Below, piece after piece: positions 1 to 5,593 of a stretch of 9,694 nt of DNA. This stretch comes from Chloroflexota bacterium (GTDB taxonomy: Bacteria; Chloroflexota; Dehalococcoidia; Tepidiformales; Tepidiformaceae). Location of the stretch: positions 1 through 9,694 of the forward strand of contig JANXYE010000566.1 in NCBI GenBank assembly GCA_025350285.1, read 5' to 3'. Each line of letters starts with the position of its first letter. Position 1 is the stretch's first letter. Below the pieces are notes generated by a model that did not search any database, was not told the DNA's origin, and worked only from the letters and a program-made list of their open reading frames with translations. A program made the translations under genes and the position numbers.

Positions 1-299
1 GAAAGGAATCCGTAGCCCGGGTGAACGCAATCACAGCCGCTCAGTTTTGCGGCCCGGATCAGCGCCGCCGCATCCAGGTAGGCGTTCACGGGGCCTTCCG
101 TTCTCCCTTCCTGCCCACCGATTTCCAGCGACTCTGTGGTGGACCGAGTGTGGAGGCCGAGCGAATCGATGGGTGCGTAAACTCTGACGGAATCGATGCC
201 GAGGGCGGTGGCGGCCCTGGCGATGCGTATGGCGATCTCGCCGCGGTTCGCTATCAGGACGCGCTTGAGCGATGCCACCTCAAACTCTGGTTGCACCAT
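1..299 (-). CDS. Biotin carboxylase N-terminus (acyl-CoA or pyruvate carboxylase), partial
   Basis: This is the first 99 codons of a biotin-dependent carboxylase; the rest lies beyond the left edge. The family carboxylates enzyme-bound biotin using ATP and bicarbonate, feeding acetyl-CoA, propionyl-CoA, other acyl-CoA or pyruvate carboxylation in the cytoplasm. The translation shows the biotin-carboxylase N-terminal domain: KRVLIANRGEIAIRIARA near residues 11-28, the AYLDAAALIRAA stretch, and VHPGYGFLS at the window edge, the conserved glycine-rich motif that normally continues as SEN. The ATG at 299-297 was chosen because the conserved motif starts about ten residues later, as usual in the family, and because GGGAG (307-311) sits 7 nt upstream. 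The segment between strands 2 and 3 (GGQEGRTEGPVNAYLD) is slightly unusual. Whether the biotinyl domain is fused downstream cannot be seen, so AccC, PccA and PycA types remain open. Confidence 0.87.
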   Translation of the reverse strand, partial: MVQPEFEVASLKRVLIANRGEIAIRIARAATALGIDSVRVYAPIDSLGLHTRSTTESLEIGGQEGRTEGPVNAYLDAAALIRAAKLSGCDCVHPGYGFL

Positions 300-463
300 C
301 GGATTACTCCCTCGCCAAGGCCTGGGCTGTTTCGTGTCTGCGGCACTATTGCATCCGTCAGGCGGGAAGCTCAATCCCATGGCCCCCGCGCTGGATGTAG
401 GACGTGCCCAGAACCTGCGTTGGTACACCGCGCCGCTATGGTTCCGGTGCTACGATCCGCCAG
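300..463. promoter_or_regulatory. Divergent intergenic control region, biotin carboxylase / unknown gene
   Basis: This 164-nt spacer separates two divergent starts, so both promoters should lie here. Towards the carboxylase (minus strand) there is a possible -35 TTGAGC (369-374) and -10 TGCAAT (348-353), but the 15-nt spacing is short and the match is weak. Towards the plus-strand gene the only good candidate is TACGAT at 451-456, listed separately. No strong inverted repeat was seen; CCAAGGCCTGGG (315-326) is an imperfect palindrome. Confidence 0.4.
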
Positions 464-466
464 ATG
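451..466 (+). promoter_or_regulatory. Putative leaderless -10 box (TACGAT) before the 464 start
   Basis: TACGAT (451-456) fits the TANNNT -10 consensus and is followed by exactly 7 nt and then ATG at 464. Transcription starting 7 nt after the box would begin on the start codon. There is no Shine-Dalgarno sequence in front of this ATG (gatccgccag) and no recognisable -35 element. Confidence 0.45.
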
Positions 467-1450
467 CACGCCACACCTGACCTTCGCGTTCAACTTCCTG
501 GTGAACGTCCGGCCGTCCGCGAGATCGCGAGCGAAGCCGGCTCCCGGCTCCAGAAGCTGGTCCTCGGCCTGGGTCCGCTCGAACGGACGTACCTCGAAAG
601 GACACCGCTGGCCGCGGCCGTGGCCGCGTTCGAGGGGTTCCCTCCATTTTCGGACTACTGGACGATGGCTCCCGGCGTACGGGCTCTCGAAAACGAAGTA
701 GAGGCCCATGGAGGCGCGGCCTGGAAGGCGCTAGTCTCCCGGCTGGTTCTCTATGCCATGCTGGAACGGCTCCCCTCGCGGCGGACCGAACTTCACATCC
801 CGGCCGCCTTTTGGCCCGAAGTGGAACGTGGCCTGGCCGGACTTCTCGATGCTCTCGGGGACTCTGGCGCGGTGGACTGGAGCGCGGACGCGTTCCTGAA
901 AGACATGAGTGTGGCCCAGCTTCGCCTCGTTCCCTGCCATGGAGTTGGGAAGCAGGCGGTCCGGGTTCGGCCGTGGCGGCTGCTCGGCTACAGCCAAAGG
1001 CGAGAGCGGCTGAGCGTTATCAAGTACCTGGGCGCCAGGTGTTTTCAGCCGGCGATCCTGGTCGATAGTCACGCCTGGCAGGGCTTCGGACGGGCGAACC
1101 AACAAAGCCCCGAGGATATCTACGAAAGCTTCGCTCAGCTTATGGCCGCCAATCCGCGGAGCCTGGGTTCGCTGCACACCGGGTGGCCGCACGACCCGAA
1201 GCTGAAAGGCGTTTCGCCCCATGTCCTGCGCCTCGCGGAGTTTCTCATCGGCCTCGGCGGGCGGCGCTTCCACATGCAGACCAAGCGCTACGCTGTCCTA
1301 CAGGCGATTTCGACCTCGGCCACCCGTCGCCAACGATACGAAGACGGAACGTACCAGCCGGCGGTGTGCGGGATCATCGTCAAGCGAACGGACCTTCTCC
1401 GCTGGGCGCGGCCGCGGTGGGCCGCTGGCGGTTCAACTTCCGGCGGTTGA
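464..1450 (+). CDS. Unrecognised 328-aa protein
   Basis: I do not recognise this protein. The frame is open and G/C-ending codons run to the stop, so it looks like a real gene and not a shadow. The frame also opens at a GTG at 404, but ATG 464 is preferred because residues before it look non-coding and a TACGAT -10-like box lies 7 nt upstream. No signal peptide, membrane segment or cysteine cluster is seen. The product appears soluble, mixed alpha/beta and arginine-rich. Distinctive stretches are WPEVERGLAGLLDAL, LVPCHGVGKQAVRVRPWR, ILVDSHAWQGFGRANQQSP and SLGSLHTGWPHDPKLKG. The last 40 residues are basic and end in a Gly/Ser-rich tail (AAGGSTSGG). The next gene starts 57 nt later on the same strand, so the two may be functionally linked, although the second seems to have its own -10 box. 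Confidence 0.6.
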   Translation: MHATPDLRVQLPGERPAVREIASEAGSRLQKLVLGLGPLERTYLERTPLAAAVAAFEGFPPFSDYWTMAPGVRALENEVEAHGGAAWKALVSRLVLYAMLERLPSRRTELHIPAAFWPEVERGLAGLLDALGDSGAVDWSADAFLKDMSVAQLRLVPCHGVGKQAVRVRPWRLLGYSQRRERLSVIKYLGARCFQPAILVDSHAWQGFGRANQQSPEDIYESFAQLMAANPRSLGSLHTGWPHDPKLKGVSPHVLRLAEFLIGLGGRRFHMQTKRYAVLQAISTSATRRQRYEDGTYQPAVCGIIVKRTDLLRWARPRWAAGGSTSGG

Positions 1451-1494
1451 CGAACGTCTACCCCGGGCGCATCGCCCCACGCCGGACGAACGCG

Positions 1495-1510
1495 TACAGT
1501 TGCGGGGATG
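1495..1510 (+). promoter_or_regulatory. Putative leaderless -10 box (TACAGT) before the 1508 start
   Basis: TACAGT (1495-1500) is followed by 7 nt (tgcgggg) and ATG at 1508, the same geometry as at 464 and 5591. The GGGG run touches the ATG and is too close to work as a normal Shine-Dalgarno sequence. A TTGACG at 1447-1452 is 42 nt upstream of the box, too far for a standard -35. Confidence 0.45.
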
Positions 1511-2083
1511 CTTTTTTCGGTCCGTCTCGTAACGCGACAGCCCCAGGGAATGCCTTACGAAATCTGGCAGGCGGTCGTTTACGAGCAGCTTCGCGCGGTG
1601 AAGGTCCAACTCGACCAGGGCAAGCTCCAGTCGATCTACCGCGAAACGGGCGCCGCGGTCCTGGCGGTCTACGAAGCGGCTGACGCGCGGGAGGTCGATC
1701 AGCTCATCGCTGGTATGCCGATATTCCGGTTCGCGGAACAGGTGACGGTACGCGCGCTCTGGGATCTGGTTCCGGCTCTCCCCGCTTACGCGGACCCACC
1801 CGCCGCTCCGGCGGAGCAGAATGATGACCCGAGCGACACGCCCAGGCCAGACCTGGTGGTCGAAGAGGCGCGAATCCCGGCTGTCGAGGAGTCGCCACCT
1901 CCTGAGCTGACTGCTTCTCCTGCCCTGGCAACCGAGGGCGAAGCGGAAGGCGCCGCTCTGGCCGGGACGGCTTCCGCGACCGAGTCGTTCGAACAGGACG
2001 CGGTCCATCGTCTGCAGCGGATCGAGAATCTGCTCACGAGTCTCGTTCGCGAGGACGAAGGCTCCTACTCTTCGAGCCCGTAA
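1508..2083 (+). CDS. Muconolactone delta-isomerase-like protein with disordered C-terminal tail
   Basis: Residues 1-88 resemble the muconolactone delta-isomerase fold (PF02426), a small ferredoxin-like alpha/beta subunit that forms a decamer and shifts the double bond of muconolactone in catechol degradation. The match is in overall pattern: MLFSVRL strand, helix with WQAVVYEQLRAVKVQLDQGKL, the IYRETGAAVLAVYEA hairpin, helix AREVDQLIAGMPIF, and strand AEQVTVRALWDL. Known isomerases are about 95 aa; this one has 191. Residues 89-160 are Pro/Ala/Glu-rich, acidic and probably disordered, and residues 161-183 (FEQDAVHRLQRIENLLTSLV) look like an amphipathic helix that could mediate oligomer or partner contact. 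The MIase-specific CRHPSSI-like C-terminal segment is absent, so true isomerase activity is doubtful. A fold relative (dimeric alpha/beta barrel) with another role is the main alternative. Confidence 0.55.
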   Translation: MLFSVRLVTRQPQGMPYEIWQAVVYEQLRAVKVQLDQGKLQSIYRETGAAVLAVYEAADAREVDQLIAGMPIFRFAEQVTVRALWDLVPALPAYADPPAAPAEQNDDPSDTPRPDLVVEEARIPAVEESPPPELTASPALATEGEAEGAALAGTASATESFEQDAVHRLQRIENLLTSLVREDEGSYSSSP

Positions 2084-2142
2084 GCGCGCTACGCCACCGG
2101 CCGCGAGGGCTCGCTCGGAGACCGGCGGCCTGAGCAAGGTTC

Positions 2143-2160
2143 CGCGCCCGTGTGGGCGCG
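2143..2160. terminator. Compact 7-bp hairpin between convergent genes
   Basis: CGCGCCC (2143-2149), loop GTGT, GGGCGCG (2154-2160) form a perfect 7-bp GC-only stem with a 4-nt loop. It lies 60 nt after the stop of the plus-strand gene and 133 nt beyond the stop of the minus-strand gene, where a bidirectional terminator would be expected. No T-tract follows on either strand, so it would be an unusual intrinsic terminator or an RNA 3'-end stabiliser. Confidence 0.4.
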
Positions 2161-2170
2161 AAGTGGGTTG

Positions 2171-2197
2171 CCCGGCCAGCCGCGCTGGGGTTGTTGT
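2171..2197 (+). terminator. Weak terminator-like hairpin with T-rich flank
   Basis: CCAGC (2176-2180), loop CGC and GCTGG (2184-2188) form a 5-bp stem, followed by ggttgttgt, which is the most T-rich stretch in this spacer. It is placed 93 nt after the isomerase-like gene. The stem is short and the T-tract broken, so this is a tentative call. Confidence 0.25.
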
Positions 2198-2293
2198 CGC
2201 CCGCCAGCTCTCGACAGTACCGGCGCCCGGGATACGTGGATCGGCCGGCCAGGAGGCGCGGGCGTGGGTCGCTGCGCCTTTGGCTTTGCGGGT

Positions 2294-3448
2294 TCAGGCG
2301 ACGGCGACCGCCGCGCCAGTCATGTCCGCATGGAGCGGCGCTTCCAGCGAATGCATCCTCGGGAGCACGTCCGACGCGAACAGCCGCATTGACCGCTCGG
2401 CGGCGGCGGCGGGCATGGCGCCGAAGCGGAAATTCAGCATGAACTCTTCGGCGCTCGTCATGCGCTGGATGTGTTTGAGCTTCTCGAAGACCTGGTCTGG
2501 GGTGCCCCAGGCCTGTGGCCGGGCGGCACGCTCGCCGAGATCCTCTGGGGTGCGCGTGTTTACGGCCTCGCTGAACTGGACGTACTGTTCGTAGCCCTTC
2601 GTGTTCTTGAAACGCTCCACGTCCTTCCATCCGTAGTGACGCTGGACGCTGATGCCGGCCTCGATGCTGTGCTTGAGGATCGTGTCCCAGGCTTCGGCTT
2701 CGGTGTCGAAGCAGGAGACGTTGACGGCCACGCTTGGCTGGATTGGCGCCCAGCCCTTGCCCGCGCGAATGGCATTGAATCCCTGCACATCCTCTTTGTA
2801 GGCCTCCCAGCTTTTCTGGTTGGTCATCAGCATGCCGAGGCCGGCGTTGGCGGTGATCGGGAGGGTCTCGGGGCTTGTCCAGGCAACGCGCATGCCGTCG
2901 AGGAGCCGCTGGGCGTCCCGTGGACGTGGCCGGATGGTCGTTTCGGGGATGTTGAAGAAGCGGCCTTCGTGCGAGAACCACTCCTGCGAGAGCGCTTTTT
3001 GCAACACCTGGAGCGATTCGGCGAAGCGGTCGCGAGATTCGTCCATGGGCACGCGGTAGGCGTCGAATTCCCGTTTTGCGGCGCCTCGGCCAAGGCCAAG
3101 CGTGAGCTTTCGGCCCTGGAGCAGGTTGTCGAGCACGCTGATCTGCTCGGCGATGACAACCGGGTCGTACCAGGGGAGGACGACGACCATGCTGCCGAAG
3201 TCGATGCGGCTCGTCTTGCCGGCGAAGTAGGTCAGGTGCTGGAGGGCGCCGCCCGTCATGATGTAGGGCGAAAAGTGGTGGTCGATGGCCCAGTAGGAAT
3301 CGAAGCCGAGGGGCTCGACGAGGCCGCCGAGGAGGAGTTCTTCGTCGTAGAGTTGGCTGTCGGGAATGGCGGAACGACTGGCGCCATGTGCTTCGAAGCG
3401 GTCCCAGTCGGTGTAGTTCTGGTAGTTGAAGTGAACGCCGATTCGCAT
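2294..3448 (-). CDS. LLM class flavin-dependent oxidoreductase (luciferase-like monooxygenase)
   Basis: This 384-aa protein is a member of the bacterial luciferase-like superfamily (PF00296), cytoplasmic TIM-barrel enzymes that use FMNH2 or coenzyme F420 to oxygenate or transfer hydride to small organic molecules. Family features include the first strand MRIGVHFNYQNY (1-12), EPLGFDSYWAIDHHF (45-59) with the DHHF motif, and the core block around residues 91-122 with DPVVIAEQISVLDNL and GRKLTLGLGRG. DRFAESLQVL (140-149) follows, then the GRFF and RPRP region (162-176), where the family begins its variable insertion. Length is normal for the family. ATG 3448 is supported by GGAGA (3454-3458) 5 nt upstream and by starting right at strand 1. 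The ferritin-like gene ends 228 nt upstream on the same strand, so this is probably a separate transcription unit. The substrate and cofactor cannot be read from sequence. Confidence 0.95.
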   Translation of the reverse strand: MRIGVHFNYQNYTDWDRFEAHGASRSAIPDSQLYDEELLLGGLVEPLGFDSYWAIDHHFSPYIMTGGALQHLTYFAGKTSRIDFGSMVVVLPWYDPVVIAEQISVLDNLLQGRKLTLGLGRGAAKREFDAYRVPMDESRDRFAESLQVLQKALSQEWFSHEGRFFNIPETTIRPRPRDAQRLLDGMRVAWTSPETLPITANAGLGMLMTNQKSWEAYKEDVQGFNAIRAGKGWAPIQPSVAVNVSCFDTEAEAWDTILKHSIEAGISVQRHYGWKDVERFKNTKGYEQYVQFSEAVNTRTPEDLGERAARPQAWGTPDQVFEKLKHIQRMTSAEEFMLNFRFGAMPAAAAERSMRLFASDVLPRMHSLEAPLHADMTGAAVAVA

Positions 3449-3676
3449 TGTCTTCTCCGTAAGTCAGGGATGGCGGTTGAGCCGTGCCCATCCGAGCACT
3501 CCGGTAATGGCCGCCGTGGCGCACCGACCGGACCAACGCACTGAGAGACGCCCGGAGGGCCCCAGCGCCCTTCAGCGCGCATCTCGTCCTGGTTGGAACG
3601 TGGATCGGCGGCCGACCAAACATGGCGCCAACGGTCGCGGGTTCCAGGAAACGCGCGGGAAACGCCAGCGTCGCCG
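3449..3676. other. Intergenic spacer upstream of the flavin oxidoreductase gene
   Basis: This 228-nt spacer between two minus-strand genes should hold the terminator of the ferritin-like gene and the promoter of the oxidoreductase gene. GGAGGGC (3554-3560) and GCCCTTC (3567-3573) make a 7-bp near-hairpin with one imperfect pair and no T-tract. GGAAACGC occurs twice in tandem at 3647-3654 and 3658-3665. No convincing -35/-10 pair or small gene was found. Confidence 0.4.
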
Positions 3677-4264
3677 CTACTTCGCCTTGGCCAGCTTCTC
3701 GAGCGCTTTCTCCAGGCGGGTGAAGCCCGCCGTCATGCAGGCCATCATCGCATCCGCGTCGGCGCTGGGCGTGGTGGGAGCCATTGCCTTCGCGGCGCTG
3801 GGCGACTTGCCGTTCGACATCGAGCGAACGCAGTCGTACGCCTCATTGAGGACCTTGCCCGAGTCCCGTTCCTCGCCGATGTACCAGACCATCAGCTTGG
3901 CCGTCAGTGGGTCGAAGATACCTTCGTCGAGTTGCTTCTCGATGCCTCCGAAGAAGTCCTGGCCCTCGTCGCGATCCGGGCCGATCTTCTCGAGGTCGCT
4001 AACCTTCGGGTTGGCGACTTTGGCCAGGCGCTCGGCCGCGCCGGGATCTGGCTTCTGCAAGAGGTCGAAGCCGAGTTCCTTAATACGGCGGCAGAACACG
4101 TCGCCATGGCTGGTCTCGCGGGCGGCGACGAAGCGCAGCGCGTCAGCGAGCTCGTCGTTCGGGGTCGCGTTGGCCCAGGCCTGGAGTGACACGCCGGCGC
4201 CCGATTCGGCCAGCGAAATGGCGTTCAGGAGACCCAGGTAGGACGGCTTGGTTGTGGTTGCCAT
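3677..4264 (-). CDS. Ferritin-like (rubrerythrin-fold) four-helix protein
   Basis: This 195-aa soluble protein looks like a ferritin-like four-helix bundle. Visible metal-site candidates are E20 in helix 1 (AISLAESGAG) and E50/H53 in helix 2 (the ARETSHGDVF ExxH motif), with E131/E132 in the late helix (WYIGEERDSGKVL). In diiron ferritin-like proteins the last helix usually carries a second ExxH; here the matching position is D134 or S135, so the site may hold one metal, be altered or be non-catalytic. The C-terminus (residues 165-195) is an extra amphipathic segment with Met/Cys (DAMMACMTAG) and a Lys-rich end. ATG 4264 is supported by GAGG (4272-4275) 7 nt upstream and a candidate promoter at 4338-4366. 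Possible roles are iron or oxidative-stress handling, or small-molecule oxidation. A non-metal stress protein of the same fold is the alternative. Confidence 0.72.
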   Translation of the reverse strand: MATTTKPSYLGLLNAISLAESGAGVSLQAWANATPNDELADALRFVAARETSHGDVFCRRIKELGFDLLQKPDPGAAERLAKVANPKVSDLEKIGPDRDEGQDFFGGIEKQLDEGIFDPLTAKLMVWYIGEERDSGKVLNEAYDCVRSMSNGKSPSAAKAMAPTTPSADADAMMACMTAGFTRLEKALEKLAKAK

Positions 4265-4337
4265 AGGAGTACCTCAGAGCGTTGGTGGGCGGCACGGATG
4301 CGGGGAACGCATTCGGCCGATTCCCAGAATGAGGGGC

Positions 4338-4366
4338 ACACTACGCGCCTCGATGGGGATAGACAA
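4338..4366 (-). promoter_or_regulatory. Candidate promoter of the ferritin-like gene
   Basis: Read on the minus strand, TTGTCT (4361-4366) and TAGTGT (4338-4343) are separated by 17 nt, the optimal spacing. TTGTCT matches the -35 consensus at 4 of 6 positions and the -10 is of the TANNNT kind. Transcription would begin near 4331 and give a leader of about 67 nt that opens with CATTC (4331-4327) able to pair with GAATG (4314-4310), around the palindrome TCGGCCGA (4313-4320). Confidence 0.35.
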
Positions 4367-4417
4367 TGTGCTCGTGCTCAACGGGTCGGCGCGGCGTGCG
4401 CCGGGCTGACCAGGAAG

Positions 4418-5425
4418 TCATTCGTTCAGCAGGCGGTAGACGCGGGCCGCCGTGCCCGCGAACATTGCCGCGCGCTCCTCTGGACGAAAACCCTTCGTCA
4501 GTTTCTTGAACTGGTTCCAGAGCACGGTGTACGAGCACGAGGCGCGATCGACGGGAAAGTTGCTTTCGAACATGCAACGATCCGGGCCAAAGGCCTCGAT
4601 TGCGTGCTCGTACCAGCGGGCGTTCACGGCGATGAGTTCGTCCGAGGTGGGCGGGCGTTCGCGTTTGTGCCAATCGAAGCCGTTCAACGGCATTTGGATC
4701 CCGCCGACCTTCATGACCACGTTCGGGCACTTGGCCACCGCGCTGATATCGCGCTTCCACCCGGCGAAGATCTGGTCGGTCGTACCTTCGAACTCCCCGG
4801 TGAGGACGGGCCCGCCGAGGTGGTTGAGGATGATCGTCGTGTTGGGGAAGGCGTGCGCCAGGTCCGTAACGTCGGGAATGTTGGGATGGAAGAGCCAGGC
4901 TTCGAACGTCAGCCCATACCCCTGCAGGTAACGAAATCCCTTGCGGAAATCGGTGTCGAGGAGGAGGTGGTCCATTGCCTGCGGTTGGCCGGCGGGTACG
5001 CTCCGTCGATCCGGCCACGCGGCCCGGTGTCGAATACCCCGGAATCGATTTGGGCTTGCGGCGCACTGGGCTTCAAGGACGGCTACGACGCGATCGCCCA
5101 GCCGCAGATCCGCGGTGCCGACGATTCCGGTGCAGGCGCGCGTTGCCCCGAACCCGCCGCTGGCGCTCATCGCGGCGATGCCCTGGACGTACTCGGTCTC
5201 GCCAAGGGCTTTGAACTCGTCCGGCCCGTCCGCCCGGTACATCGAGGTGCACTCGATGAAGACCGTTTGGCGCACGTTGTGTTGCGAAACGTCGGCCACC
5301 AGCTCTTGGAGCCCGTACTCGTTACCCGGCCTGTCCCAGAGGTGGTGGTGGGGATCGATGATCGCAATGTCGGTCTCGATCGCCTCTTCGGGGGTGAGCT
5401 TGAGCCAGTCGTCGTTAGCCGCCAT
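4418..5425 (-). CDS. Amidohydrolase family protein (PF04909 type, lactone hydrolase/decarboxylase-like)
   Basis: This 335-aa cytoplasmic TIM-barrel metal enzyme belongs to the amidohydrolase-2 group, which includes 2-pyrone-4,6-dicarboxylate lactonase, fuconolactonase and ACMSD-like decarboxylases. Conserved features are the metal-binding DPHHHLWD near the N-terminus (24-31, HxH at 26/28), the strand RFRGIRH (127-133), LNHLGGP (200-206) with H202, VVMKVGGIQ (237-244), and CMFESNFPVD (284-293) with the catalytic-type D293. Length is normal. ATG 5425 is chosen because a perfect AGGAGG (5435-5440) lies 9 nt upstream and the HxH falls at the usual distance from the N-terminus; the frame stays open further upstream but only opposite the CoA-transferase gene. 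It is divergent from that gene across a 165-nt shared control region, which suggests co-regulated use of the same organic acid or aromatic breakdown route. The substrate is not determined. Confidence 0.94.
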   Translation of the reverse strand: MAANDDWLKLTPEEAIETDIAIIDPHHHLWDRPGNEYGLQELVADVSQHNVRQTVFIECTSMYRADGPDEFKALGETEYVQGIAAMSASGGFGATRACTGIVGTADLRLGDRVVAVLEAQCAASPNRFRGIRHRAAWPDRRSVPAGQPQAMDHLLLDTDFRKGFRYLQGYGLTFEAWLFHPNIPDVTDLAHAFPNTTIILNHLGGPVLTGEFEGTTDQIFAGWKRDISAVAKCPNVVMKVGGIQMPLNGFDWHKRERPPTSDELIAVNARWYEHAIEAFGPDRCMFESNFPVDRASCSYTVLWNQFKKLTKGFRPEERAAMFAGTAARVYRLLNE

Positions 5426-5432
5426 GGTGAGA

Positions 5433-5446
5433 AACCTCCTGAGGTT
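5433..5446 (-). promoter_or_regulatory. Shine-Dalgarno of the amidohydrolase inside an inverted repeat
   Basis: On the minus strand, AACCTC-AG-GAGGTT contains the full AGGAGG ribosome-binding sequence (5435-5440), 9 nt before the ATG. The arms are perfect 6-bp complements, so the mRNA could fold AACCT against AGGTT around a 4-nt loop and hide the Shine-Dalgarno. On DNA the same element is a 14-bp palindrome just downstream of the proposed transcription start. Confidence 0.6.
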
Positions 5447-5450
5447 GCGA

Positions 5451-5459
5451 ACAATAGCA
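5451..5459 (-). promoter_or_regulatory. Extended -10 promoter element of the amidohydrolase
   Basis: The minus strand reads TGC-TATTGT here, an extended -10 element (TGN plus a 4-of-6 match to TATAAT). No good -35 is seen 16 to 18 nt upstream, which fits an extended -10 or an activator-dependent promoter. Transcription from about 5444 would give a leader of roughly 20 nt containing the Shine-Dalgarno. Confidence 0.4.
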
Positions 5460-5476
5460 GTTCCCGGCAACGAGAG

Positions 5477-5518
5477 CGACGAGGCCGGTCTCGGCCCGAA
5501 TCTTGCGCTGCCTCGTCG
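5477..5518. promoter_or_regulatory. Candidate operator: 9-bp inverted repeat in divergent region
   Basis: CGACGAGGC (5477-5485) and GCCTCGTCG (5510-5518) are perfect inverted repeats separated by 24 nt. They lie between the -10 of the minus-strand amidohydrolase and the -35 of the plus-strand CoA-transferase, upstream of both transcripts, so a binding site for a shared regulator is more likely than an RNA structure. No regulator gene is present in the window. A chance repeat in GC-rich DNA is possible. Confidence 0.4.
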
Positions 5519-5555
5519 TCCCGCCAGCAGACCCCGCCCCGTGCTGGCGAGTCGG

Positions 5556-5593
5556 TTGACGGCTCGCGCGCGACCCGTAGGATCCGCGACGTG
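5556..5593 (+). promoter_or_regulatory. Leaderless promoter of the CoA-transferase gene
   Basis: TTGACG (5556-5561), a 16-nt spacer, TAGGAT (5578-5583), 7 nt and then GTG (5591) form the best promoter in the window. The -35 matches consensus at 5 of 6 positions and the -10 at 4 of 6. Transcription should begin at or next to the GTG. AGGA inside the -10 could also act as a Shine-Dalgarno if a longer transcript exists. Confidence 0.6.

Larger units (their letters stand above)
2084..2293. other. Convergent intergenic region, hairpins only
   Basis: This is a 210-nt stretch between two convergent genes. I see no credible gene in it; short open frames here have no start signal or family resemblance. 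It contains three inverted repeats: GGCCGC (2099-2104) with GCGGCC (2125-2130), the compact hairpin at 2143-2160, and CCAGC-CGC-GCTGG (2176-2188). Confidence 0.6.

Noticed and set aside
1183..1683. A frameshifted C-terminus for the unknown protein continuing in another frame (VGRWRFNFRRLTNVYPGR)
   Set aside because: Codon composition stays normal in the original frame to the stop at 1450, and continuing in the other frame would run into the next gene and its promoter.
2471..3544. A 357-aa plus-strand open frame and a 529-aa minus-strand frame (2034-3623) over the flavin oxidoreductase
   Set aside because: Both are shadows of the luciferase-like gene; the translations are low-complexity or Arg/Pro-rich and match no family.
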